DNA of 13,753 bases, taken from positions 1-13,753 of the forward strand of contig JAFGHG010000166.1 of assembly GCA_016939345.1 (NCBI GenBank), read 5' to 3'. The notes under the pieces were generated by a model. That model did not search any database, was not told where the DNA came from, and worked only from the letters and a program-made list of their open reading frames with translations. The DNA is from Candidatus Omnitrophota bacterium. Its GTDB lineage: Bacteria > Omnitrophota > Gorgyraeia > Duberdicusellales > 4484-171. Numbering within the stretch: position 1 is the stretch's first letter; each line of letters opens with the position of its first letter. The position numbers and the translations under genes are program-made. Positions 7,094 to 13,753 of the stretch are shown piece by piece.

Positions 7094-7621
7094 TCAAGCC
7101 TCTTTAATCCTGCCAAAATATTGTTTAATTTCGGGGCTGGTAAGGTATTTTTTAAGTATAAGGGTCAGGACTGTCAGCAAGCAGAAATAAACAAGCCAAG
7201 GGCTCAATATTTTTATCAAAAGAACCCAAAAAGAGCTCTGGTCTTTTAAAGCAAGGCTGAAACCAAACATTATATTTATCTTTTGCGAAACTATCGTTAT
7301 ATTATCGAAGACCAGGGGAAAATTAATAAGCATAAAAGCGGGAAGAAACAAAAGAGTGGATTTCCTGGCCCATTCTTTTTTTAAAAACAATCCTATGGCA
7401 ATAGGCAAGGCCATTATGCATATAACAGGCCAGAATAAATATAATTTTTCAAATCCTGCGCTGTTTATCCTACGGATGAAAGCATCACCCAGGGAATGAT
7501 AGCTGAGATTATAACCGGCCAAATAAAGCACAGCCGGCAGAAGAAATAAAAAACCTACAGCGCTTATCAAAAGCTCTCCCAGGGCTATAAAAAAAACTCC
7601 TACAGCCGCTTTTTTATTCAT
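7094..7621 (-). CDS. Small four-helix membrane protein of unknown function
   Basis: The 175-residue protein is strongly hydrophobic, with predicted membrane segments near 7-35, 60-80, 88-106 and 132-157. It ends in a short charged tail, LTSPEIKQYFGRIKEA (160-175). No catalytic motif is visible and I do not recognise the family. The tail resembles ends seen in generic bacterial inner-membrane proteins of unknown function. The gene is alone on its strand. It converges with the PhoH gene, so the two stop codons form one TGATCA with no space for a terminator. There is no Shine-Dalgarno site. A well-formed promoter places the transcription start at the ATG, so the mRNA is predicted to be leaderless. 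Confidence 0.8.
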   Translation of the reverse strand: MNKKAAVGVFFIALGELLISAVGFLFLLPAVLYLAGYNLSYHSLGDAFIRRINSAGFEKLYLFWPVICIMALPIAIGLFLKKEWARKSTLLFLPAFMLINFPLVFDNITIVSQKINIMFGFSLALKDQSSFWVLLIKILSPWLVYFCLLTVLTLILKKYLTSPEIKQYFGRIKEA

Positions 7622-7627
7622 AGAAGT

Positions 7628-7656
7628 ATTGTAATGAGATTTTAACTACTAATCAA
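7628..7656 (-). promoter_or_regulatory. Predicted promoter giving a leaderless mRNA (membrane protein gene)
   Basis: On the minus strand TTGATT (7651-7656), a 17-bp spacer and TACAAT (7628-7633) are followed by only 6 nt before the ATG at 7619-7621. Transcription should therefore begin at the start codon. No purine-rich ribosome binding site is present. Confidence 0.65.
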
Positions 7657-7682
7657 CACTTTTATCCTGCCTTAATATTTGC

Positions 7683-7711
7683 TTGGAATAAAAATATCAG
7701 GTGTGTATAAT
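7683..7711 (+). promoter_or_regulatory. Predicted promoter giving a leaderless mRNA (HydE-like gene)
   Basis: TTGGAA (7683-7688), a 17-bp spacer and consensus TATAAT (7706-7711) are followed by 7 nt before the ATG at 7719. A second TATAAT overlaps at 7711-7716, even closer to the start. Either way the transcript starts at or next to the ATG, and no Shine-Dalgarno site is present. Confidence 0.7.
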
Positions 7712-7718
7712 ATAATCT

Positions 7719-8738
7719 ATGCAATCGGTAATTAAAGCTCTGGAGAAAAATGATTACAGCAAAGAGACTTTAAGCGCTGCCCTTCAGCTTGAGGGCCTGG
7801 CCCAGAAACAGTTATTCCAATTAGCTCAAAATAAACGGGACTCACATTTTCCCTCTCAAGAAGTAGAGATAAGAAGTGTGATAGAGATATCCAATGTCTG
7901 CCTGCAAAAATGCAATTTCTGCAATATTCATGCAAGTCCTAAACGAAACCAATACACCCTTTCAGCCCAGGATTTTTCAGAAATAACTGAGCACCTTTAC
8001 AGTAGAGGCAGAAGGGTTATCCTGGTGCAATCAGGAGAGAATACAGGCCAAAACTTTATTGACTTAGTTTCAAAATGCCTTATGGCTGCGACCAGAAAAT
8101 ATCCTGACATATCCTTCATACTATGCCTGGGAAATCTTGACTACGATCAGTATAAGCAATTAAAAGATTCAGGTGCTCAAAGATACATACTTAAATTCGA
8201 AACTTCAAACCCTGCGGTTTACAGACTGAATAAACCCAAAGATGATTTAAAAATACGCCTTGACTGCCTTAATAAAATAATCGACCTTGGTTTTGAGGCC
8301 GGATCGGGAAATATCGTAGGTCTGCCCGGTCAAAGCCTTGATGATCTGGTAAGTGACTTGCTCCTTATATCCAGCTTTGAATTGACCATGGCCAGCAGTT
8401 CTGTTTTTGTTCCCGGTGAAAACTCCGCTTATAAAGACATGCCTTACGGCGACATTAATACTACTTTAAATTTCATGTCTCTGATCCGGCTGATGAACCC
8501 TGACCTTATTATTCCCTCTACAAGTTCTTTGGAAAAAGCCAAAACCGGGGGACAGTTCCGGGGTATTCTAGCCGGGGCAAATTCTCTAACCATTCATGAC
8601 GGTACTCCTCAGAACCTAAAACAGAGCTTTCCTATATATTCTCTTAAGCGATTTATTCCCGATGAAAATTATATAAACGATATGCTGGATAAGGCCAATT
8701 TAAGGCCTGCCCAGAAAATAACATGCCATTCAAATTAG
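7719..8738 (+). CDS. HydE/PylB/BioB-like radical SAM protein
   Basis: The 339-residue protein has a CX3CX2C motif (C61, C65, C68; NVCLQKCNFCNI). The order of segments that follows matches the HydE (FeFe-hydrogenase maturase), PylB and BioB group: VILVQSGENTG (100-110), AQRYILKFETSNPAVYRLNKP (153-173), IVGLPGQSLDDL (199-210) and FRGILAGANSLTIHDGTP (280-297). The QSGE and FET-x-P-x-VY segments are closest to HydE. In that group the TIM-barrel enzyme performs radical chemistry on a small molecule bound in the barrel. No hydF, hydG or hydrogenase gene and no pyl genes are in the window, so a true HydE role is unproven and a diverged, unassigned member is as likely. The gene has no Shine-Dalgarno site and is predicted to be leaderless. 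Its end overlaps the next gene by 16 nt, which ties the two into one unit with the following transporter. Confidence 0.87.
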   Translation: MQSVIKALEKNDYSKETLSAALQLEGLAQKQLFQLAQNKRDSHFPSQEVEIRSVIEISNVCLQKCNFCNIHASPKRNQYTLSAQDFSEITEHLYSRGRRVILVQSGENTGQNFIDLVSKCLMAATRKYPDISFILCLGNLDYDQYKQLKDSGAQRYILKFETSNPAVYRLNKPKDDLKIRLDCLNKIIDLGFEAGSGNIVGLPGQSLDDLVSDLLLISSFELTMASSSVFVPGENSAYKDMPYGDINTTLNFMSLIRLMNPDLIIPSTSSLEKAKTGGQFRGILAGANSLTIHDGTPQNLKQSFPIYSLKRFIPDENYINDMLDKANLRPAQKITCHSN

Positions 8739-10660
8739 AAAAAAAGAATTTTTTATATATTGGAATAGGATTGATTATCCTGTCTTTTATTTTTTTTGTT
8801 TTTAATGCTTCCAAGGATAATAAATTCCGCTTTGTGGTTTTAGGCTGTATGCATGCCGGAGCCTGTGATTTTCAAGACTATGAAACAGCCGTTGAAAAGA
8901 TAAAAAAGCATAATCCCGACTTTGTCCTTTTCCTAGGAAGCACTGTTGATGTCGTACCCAGGATCGACAATAAACTTGACACCATCCTAGCCTTTAAAAA
9001 GGGTCTTAAGCTTTCCGAAAAAGATATAGAGGCCCGCTGGAAGATTTTTGACAAAATAACTAAACAGCTTAAAGTCCCGGTATATGACCTGGCCAGCGAG
9101 CGTTCCCTTCCGGCTAATAACCTCGGCCCGGCAGAAAAACAATTTCTTAAAAGATATAAAAAGCGCTTTTACTCTTTTAAATTTAAAAATAACCTATTTA
9201 TCTGCCTGGACTCCGAAAGCCATAACAGCCCTGATCTGAAAAACCGCGGCCTTATAGACGGCGAACAGCTGGAATTCTTAAAAAAGGCTTTAAAAAGCTC
9301 TTCCCGTTACAATAATGTTTTCATCGCTATGCACCAGTCAGCCTGGAACCCCAGGTTTACCTCTTTTATCAGAGAAAGCAAATGGTATGAAGTCGTTCAC
9401 CCTCTTATAAACGGTAAAGTTAAATACGTATTCGGGGCCTGTCTTCATTTTCTTGAGCAGATAAAGATCGATGATGTCCATTATATCACCAGCGGCTCAG
9501 CTCCCTGCTGGCCCGATAAGGAAAAAGCCAACGCCTTCCCCCATTTTCTGATCGTTGATGTAGACAATGACAATATCTCTATCAAAGTCGAACCGCTTTA
9601 TCCAATACCTCTTGAAGCTCTATTTAAAGATGAATATGTTCCTATACCCTCTGAGCAAATAGGCAGTGTAAGGGAGCTCACCAATGAAGAAAGGATATCC
9701 TTCTATAGACCTGAGGAAGTGATAAATTCAATAAACATAAAACCTGATGTTAAAGTACTCGACCTTGGGGCAGGAACAGGTTTATTTTCATTTTTATTTG
9801 CCGAAAAGTTAAACTCTAAAGGTGTGGTTTACGCAACTGAGATTGAACAAGAAAAAATAGACTACCTCAATACCCAGATAAAACAAAAAGGTATAAAAAA
9901 TATAATTCCGGTATTGGTTAATCCTACGGGCTTAGACCCTTTTTATAAAAAACACACCTTTGATATACTCTTTTTATGCGCTGTTTATGAAGTAATAAGG
10001 GAGGGCAAAGATTATTTAAGCCAGCTTAAGGAATCAATGGCCAGAGACGGCAGGCTTTATTTGATCTTTCTAAAATTAGACCCTGATTTCAGTCAAGCAG
10101 AATTTGGTAGTTTTAAATCCCTTATCAAACAACTGGTTCTCATGGATAAAAACCATCCTATTCACCTGGGATTGAGCGAAAAAACCAGGCATCTGCTGGA
10201 AACCCTGCCTGATAAGCAGCTCATATCCGATGAGCTAAAATCACTTCTTGTTAAGGACCTTAACAGCTTGCTCAACGACCGCTGGCTCTACCTGCGTATG
10301 CGCCAAAATTTCCTGAATATCCGCAAAGATGACCCTGTTTTTATGAAGGCTCTTGCCCTGCCCCAAAGCCGTCAATTAGGCCAGTGGCTTATAGCTGAAC
10401 TTGATAAAAATAAGGTATTTGACTTAGATACCATAGACATCTCTGAAGAGGACAATCGCCGCATCCGCAGGCTCAACCGCATAATGATAGAAAGGACATT
10501 CTATATGCATGAGCTCAACAAACTTCTTTTTGCCGATATCCCGGTCTATCAGGAAAAAGAAAAACTAATTTCAGATTTTGCTGAAATCGGTCTTGAGTTA
10601 ACAAACGAATTCAACATCTTACCCTGTCATTATTTTCTAGAATTCAAGGCCAAACAATAA
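8723..10660 (+). CDS. Membrane-anchored degenerate metallophosphoesterase-methyltransferase fusion
   Basis: The 645-residue protein starts with a signal-anchor helix (about 10-28, FLYIGIGLIILSFIFFVF). A calcineurin-like phosphoesterase fold follows (about 35-290), then a class I SAM-dependent methyltransferase domain (about 325-450; motif I VLDLGAGTG at 345-353, acidic E373/E375) and a helical tail (455-645) I do not recognise. In the phosphoesterase part the usual D-x-H is C42-M-H44, GDxxD is G72-S-T-V-D76, GNH[D/E] is A124-S-E-R127, and GHxH is A239-C-L-H242. H44, D76, H204 and H242 remain, so most of the dinuclear metal site is lost and phosphoesterase activity is unlikely. The anchor would place one domain outside unless the helix is reversed or uncleaved; SAM use argues that the methyltransferase stays in the cytoplasm. 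The ATG overlaps the HydE-like gene by 16 nt, without a good ribosome binding site. The EamA gene follows 2 bp later. Confidence 0.85.
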   Translation: MPFKLEKKNFLYIGIGLIILSFIFFVFNASKDNKFRFVVLGCMHAGACDFQDYETAVEKIKKHNPDFVLFLGSTVDVVPRIDNKLDTILAFKKGLKLSEKDIEARWKIFDKITKQLKVPVYDLASERSLPANNLGPAEKQFLKRYKKRFYSFKFKNNLFICLDSESHNSPDLKNRGLIDGEQLEFLKKALKSSSRYNNVFIAMHQSAWNPRFTSFIRESKWYEVVHPLINGKVKYVFGACLHFLEQIKIDDVHYITSGSAPCWPDKEKANAFPHFLIVDVDNDNISIKVEPLYPIPLEALFKDEYVPIPSEQIGSVRELTNEERISFYRPEEVINSINIKPDVKVLDLGAGTGLFSFLFAEKLNSKGVVYATEIEQEKIDYLNTQIKQKGIKNIIPVLVNPTGLDPFYKKHTFDILFLCAVYEVIREGKDYLSQLKESMARDGRLYLIFLKLDPDFSQAEFGSFKSLIKQLVLMDKNHPIHLGLSEKTRHLLETLPDKQLISDELKSLLVKDLNSLLNDRWLYLRMRQNFLNIRKDDPVFMKALALPQSRQLGQWLIAELDKNKVFDLDTIDISEEDNRRIRRLNRIMIERTFYMHELNKLLFADIPVYQEKEKLISDFAEIGLELTNEFNILPCHYFLEFKAKQ

Positions 10661-10662
10661 TC

Positions 10663-11559
10663 ATGTTATCAACTTCAATCACCAATTCCATGCTCGGATG
10701 CCTTACTGCTCTTATCTCAGCTGCCAGCTGGGCTTTTGGCTCTATACTTTTCCGCAAGCTGGGCGATAAAGCCACCCCTTTGGCCATGAACTTTGTCAAA
10801 GGGATTATCGGCACTGTCTATCTTCTAGTTGTCATCTCTTTTTTAGGCTTTGAGAAAACTGATGCTCAAACCATTCTGCTTCTTTCAGCCAGCGGCCTGT
10901 TAGGTATTGCCTTGGGAGATACTCTTTTTTTTAAAGCGCTCATTTACCTTGGGCCAAGGCTCACAATACTTCTAAGCACCTTGGGCCCGGTATTCACCAT
11001 AACCCTGGCAATAATATTCTTACGAGAACGGCCTTCTTTTTTAGCCTGGATAGGCATGTTTTTAACTACCTCAGGAATTCTCTGGGTTTTATGGGAACGG
11101 GCTCCTAGAGAAGAGGCGAAAAACAACTGGAAGCCGGGAGTAAAATTTGCAATTCTCTCAGCCGCCTGCATGTCTTTGGGCATAATTTTTGCTAAATTAG
11201 GAGTAGTAACTTCTTCAGCGATACAAGCCACCCTTATAAGGATATCAGCCAGTTTTGTAAGTCTGGGGTTCTGGGGTATTTTAACTCATAGCCTTGATAA
11301 ATGGATAGCGCCTTTTAAATCGAAAAAAATGCTGGGACTTATTGCTTTAGCTGTATTTGTAGCTATTTTCGGCGGCTTCTGGATGTTTTTATTAGCCTTA
11401 AAATACATTGATGCTTCGATTGCTACTATTTTAAGCTCTACCACTCCTCTTTTTATTCTTCCTATGTCAGCCTTTTTCCTGAAAGAAAGAATATCGGCAA
11501 GGGCTATTTTAGGAGCCTGTGTAGCAGTATCAGGGGTTGTTCTTATTTTTTTAGCTTAA
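10663..11559 (+). CDS. EamA (DMT superfamily) transporter
   Basis: The 298-residue protein shows about ten hydrophobic helices in two similar halves, the layout of the EamA drug/metabolite transporter family. The first half has LGDTLFFKALIYLGPRL (84-100) followed by TLGPVFTITLAIIFLRERPS (106-125). The second half has ALKYIDASIATILSSTTPLF (245-264) followed by FFLKERIS (271-278). The [FL]-L-[KR]-E-R segment at the end of the fourth helix of each repeat is characteristic. Members export or import amino acids, nucleosides or other small metabolites; the substrate cannot be read from sequence. It follows the fusion protein gene by 2 bp and is last in the plus-strand unit, so it might move a product or precursor of the two enzymes upstream. 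An alternative ATG at codon 10 would cost nothing structurally, and neither has a clear ribosome binding site. Its TAA lies 3 bp from the stop of the convergent HemW-like gene. Confidence 0.9.
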   Translation: MLSTSITNSMLGCLTALISAASWAFGSILFRKLGDKATPLAMNFVKGIIGTVYLLVVISFLGFEKTDAQTILLLSASGLLGIALGDTLFFKALIYLGPRLTILLSTLGPVFTITLAIIFLRERPSFLAWIGMFLTTSGILWVLWERAPREEAKNNWKPGVKFAILSAACMSLGIIFAKLGVVTSSAIQATLIRISASFVSLGFWGILTHSLDKWIAPFKSKKMLGLIALAVFVAIFGGFWMFLLALKYIDASIATILSSTTPLFILPMSAFFLKERISARAILGACVAVSGVVLIFLA

Positions 11560-11562
11560 ATT

Positions 11563-12990
11563 TTAAGGATTGCAGTCAAAATAGGGATTTAGCTCGCCTT
11601 GAGCATAAGCTTGCTGAGGGTATGGCATATAATCAGGGCGATGAAACTGCTGGCAGACTTCATCGGCAAAAAAAGCACCTAGTTTTGTCAGAGACAGCAT
11701 CTTATCGTCTTCGTGCAAAAGCCCGTTTTCTTTAAGCCGTTCGATTTTCTTCCTGAAGACCTGGTCTAAAGAAACTCCGGTCTGCATCTTAAAAAACTTC
11801 TTAAGAACTTCCCGGTTCTTTAAAGGCAAGATAATACACCAGCGCAGCTGATCATCTTCATTTCTCACCAGGCCCCTGTTAAGAGGAAGTTTTTCTTGGT
11901 CAATCATTGAATAATACTCCTGGAAATCCTGAGTGTTTAATCCAAACCTGTCTCTTAGGCTGCTGAAGGCGGTCAAACCAAAACCTACCTCATCGTAAAG
12001 CTTACAGCATTGATTGTCGGCATAGTGAGAATAATCTTCTCTTTTTTTAGTAAATACTCTTCTTAAATTTTCTTTATAGCCGTTTTCTTCCAGGATCAAT
12101 ATAGCCAGCTCTTTCATGGTTATTGCAGTTTCAGGTTCAAGAAATTCATCGGGGTTATCAAAAAATTTCTTCTGCACAAACCCCTGGTGGTCGCCGTAAG
12201 GAATGACTTTTAGCCTGTAAAGCTGTATCTCCTCTGTCTGAAGGCTTATAGCTTTATTCATCACTTTTATCCAGTCTTCATAGCTCTGGCCGGGATAGCC
12301 GAAAATAAACTCGATATTTAACTTAAATCCATGCTCTCTCGAATCATTTACCGCCCTGATAGCATCCTTTGCGTCGTGAGGCCTGTTCATCATTTTTAAA
12401 ATACCATCATCTAGTGATTGAACCCCTATTGTCAACCGATTAACGCCGGAATCCCTCATTATTTTAAGCCTTCTATTTCCTTCATCTCCGATGAGAGTAG
12501 GCGGGTCGACATCATAAGAAAACTGGGTGCATTTGGAAATATCCACCCTTTCTCTAAAAAACTTAAGAAAACTCTCAAGCTGAGCCGGGGTTAAATAGGT
12601 AGGCGTGCCTCCTCCAATTAAAATCGAGCGGGCTTTAATTGTCTTTAGCCCAAACCTCCTCATAAAAATATCCATTTCCTTCTTTAGTGCCTGAAGATAT
12701 TTTTCTTTTTCCTCGTGCAAATCTCCGGTTTTTACCGGGTAATGGCAAAAAGTGCAGTATCTTATGCAAAAAGGAATATGAACATATACATCAAAAAGCC
12801 CGTCTTTGGGTAAAGTGTAACTCTTGAATAGGCCTTCTTCACTTATTGGCGGATACATTGTTATCGGAGGGTAATGAACAGAAGGAAAAAAATCGCCGTC
12901 AAGGCATAGCAAGCCTTTAGCTTTTAATCTTTGAAAATCAGCTGTTCTTTCTTTAGCTTTATTTATCAGATGCAAATTATATGTATTCAT
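11563..12990 (-). CDS. HemW/HemN-like radical SAM protein
   Basis: The 475-residue protein carries the radical SAM motif C75-X3-C79-X2-C82 within VYVHIPFCIRYCTFCHYP. The hallmarks of the coproporphyrinogen III oxidase-like family follow: LIGGGTPTYL (124-133), IGVQSLDDGILKMMNRPH (188-205), FGYPGQS (230-236) and GFGLTAFSSL (336-345). A HemN C-terminal-like helical region follows to the end. Family members include anaerobic coproporphyrinogen oxidase (HemN), the haem chaperone HemW and several methyltransferase or cyclopropane-forming enzymes, so the name does not fix the reaction. HemW proteins are usually about 380 residues. This one has about 65 extra residues before the core and a longer tail, which argues for a distinct subfamily. 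It starts 3 bp after the stop of the membrane protein gene upstream and has no strong ribosome binding site, so the two are cotranscribed. Its stop is 3 bp from the convergent EamA gene. Confidence 0.88.
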   Translation of the reverse strand: MNTYNLHLINKAKERTADFQRLKAKGLLCLDGDFFPSVHYPPITMYPPISEEGLFKSYTLPKDGLFDVYVHIPFCIRYCTFCHYPVKTGDLHEEKEKYLQALKKEMDIFMRRFGLKTIKARSILIGGGTPTYLTPAQLESFLKFFRERVDISKCTQFSYDVDPPTLIGDEGNRRLKIMRDSGVNRLTIGVQSLDDGILKMMNRPHDAKDAIRAVNDSREHGFKLNIEFIFGYPGQSYEDWIKVMNKAISLQTEEIQLYRLKVIPYGDHQGFVQKKFFDNPDEFLEPETAITMKELAILILEENGYKENLRRVFTKKREDYSHYADNQCCKLYDEVGFGLTAFSSLRDRFGLNTQDFQEYYSMIDQEKLPLNRGLVRNEDDQLRWCIILPLKNREVLKKFFKMQTGVSLDQVFRKKIERLKENGLLHEDDKMLSLTKLGAFFADEVCQQFHRPDYMPYPQQAYAQGELNPYFDCNP

Positions 12991-12993
12991 TTT

Positions 12994-13753
12994 TTAATTA
13001 TTCTTTTTGACCCTGGGGGCATAAAGATAACACTCATAAAACTTTTTCTTGCGCAATTCGCTTATTATAAAATAATCCTTGTCGACCAGCTTTTTTAGTT
13101 CGGGGAGGAATCTAAAAACATAGGCTTCTGCTACAATATAATCAAAATCCTGCTCCAGGATAATTTTTTGATTAACAGGAATGATAGTCCTGGTAAGCTT
13201 ATCGCCGAATAATTTATAATCCCAAAAAGGCGGAGTCACTATAATTCCAACCTTACTGTCTTTAGGCACAAAGAATTCAAATCGTCTGATCGGATTTAAA
13301 GTCAGAGTGTAGTTCTGGCAGACAAGGCTTAATTTATCCTGATTGAGCGAAACAAAAGACTTGTTGATGATGGTAAATGTGGCTGGTACAAGAAAAATTA
13401 TGGAATAGATGATGATCGCTTTACCAAGCCCCTTTAATAACTTTCCTTCACTGTTAAAAATTAGAGTGAATAACGGCATTGAAATAAGCATAAGGGTTAT
13501 CATGTAGCGGCTTTGCCAGTAATCCCATTTGAGAAAAAACGACATGGCTGATAAATATACAAGGAATAAGAAACTGAAAACAAGGTACTTATTATCAAAT
13601 TTTATTTTTTTAAAGAAAATCTTTACTGCTCCGGCAGTAAAAGAAAAAATAGTTAAAAGCACTATTATGATTCCGCCGATATTAAAAAAAGAAGAGTCTT
13701 CAGCTAATTCAATCCTGTACCTGGGGTTATAAAAATTAAAAGCCCAAGTTAAA
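12994..13753 (-). CDS. GT-C (GT39/PMT-like) membrane protein, C-terminal part cut by window edge
   Basis: The frame is open from its stop (TAA, 12994-12996) to the right edge, giving 253 visible codons. The GTG that could be read as a start at 13662 is therefore internal, and the real start lies outside. The visible part begins with FNFYNPRYRIELAED, then has helices near GGIIIVLLTIFSFTAG, KYLVFSFLFLVYLSAMSFFL and YMITLMLISMPLFTLIF. WQSRYMITLM matches the arginine-tyrosine segment after the last loop in GT39/PMT-like proteins. After a further helix (AIIIYSIIFLVPATFTII), a soluble tail of about 120 residues contains VGIIVTPPFWDYKLFGDKLTR, which is probably an extracytoplasmic domain, as in many bacterial oligosaccharide transferases. 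Sugar transfer from a polyprenyl-phosphate donor is inferred from topology and this one motif. It is followed after 3 bp by the HemW-like gene. Confidence 0.75.
   Translation of the reverse strand, partial: LTWAFNFYNPRYRIELAEDSSFFNIGGIIIVLLTIFSFTAGAVKIFFKKIKFDNKYLVFSFLFLVYLSAMSFFLKWDYWQSRYMITLMLISMPLFTLIFNSEGKLLKGLGKAIIIYSIIFLVPATFTIINKSFVSLNQDKLSLVCQNYTLTLNPIRRFEFFVPKDSKVGIIVTPPFWDYKLFGDKLTRTIIPVNQKIILEQDFDYIVAEAYVFRFLPELKKLVDKDYFIISELRKKKFYECYLYAPRVKKNN

Noticed and set aside
7719..8738. Biotin synthase or true HydE assignment
   Set aside because: Segments fit the wider BioB/HydE/PylB group best at HydE, but no biotin, hydrogenase maturation or pyrrolysine gene supports a specific name, so only the group is given.
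10944..11231. A 95-codon minus-strand frame inside the EamA gene
   Set aside because: It is antisense to a clear transporter gene with two conserved repeats, and its translation shows no family features.
13660..13662. GTG as the real start of the right-edge membrane protein
   Set aside because: The frame stays open to 13753 with a plausible continuation (FNFYNPRYRIELAED before a helix), so the GTG codes for an internal valine.

Overview
The window looks like a bacterial chromosome segment from an uncultured or little-studied anaerobe. Base composition is moderately AT-rich, genes are packed with gaps of 0-25 bp, and five separate radical SAM proteins sit in under 14 kb. The combination of radical SAM enzymes, GT-C type membrane proteins and standalone receivers would fit a candidate phylum such as Omnitrophota, but that is an impression and not something a marker gene here proves. 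No rRNA, tRNA, CRISPR, transposase or phage gene was seen.

Left part (1-5610, minus strand). A tight operon runs leftwards from a promoter near 5610: a CheY-like receiver, a methyltransferase-glycosyltransferase (DPM1-type) fusion, two related radical SAM proteins with SPASM/twitch-like C-termini, a methylthiotransferase-like radical SAM protein without a TRAM domain, and the start of a multi-spanning GT-C-like membrane protein cut by the window edge. A GT2 polyprenyl-phosphate sugar transferase together with a GT-C protein suggests assembly of a lipid-linked sugar that is then transferred outside the membrane. The radical SAM proteins and the methyltransferase would modify the lipid, the sugar or an acceptor. 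This is inference from gene content.

Middle part (5554-7718). A 208-bp divergent intergenic region carries two back-to-back sigma70-like promoters and, between them, a perfect 20-bp-arm palindrome. To its right is a PIN-PhoH ATPase gene. It ends stop-to-stop against a small membrane protein gene on the minus strand (shared TGATCA). A 97-bp divergent spacer follows, in which both promoters place the transcription start at or next to the start codon, so both genes are predicted to give leaderless mRNAs.

Right part (7719-13753). A plus-strand unit encodes a HydE/PylB-like radical SAM protein, a membrane-anchored fusion of a metallophosphoesterase-like domain with a methyltransferase domain, and an EamA-family transporter. 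The phosphoesterase-like domain has lost most of its metal ligands. Convergent to it, with only 3 bp between stops, is a minus-strand pair: a second GT-C-like membrane protein (its beginning lies beyond the right edge) followed by a HemW-like radical SAM protein. Strong Shine-Dalgarno sites were seen only before the receiver gene and the PhoH gene. Most other genes rely on coupling within operons or are probably leaderless.
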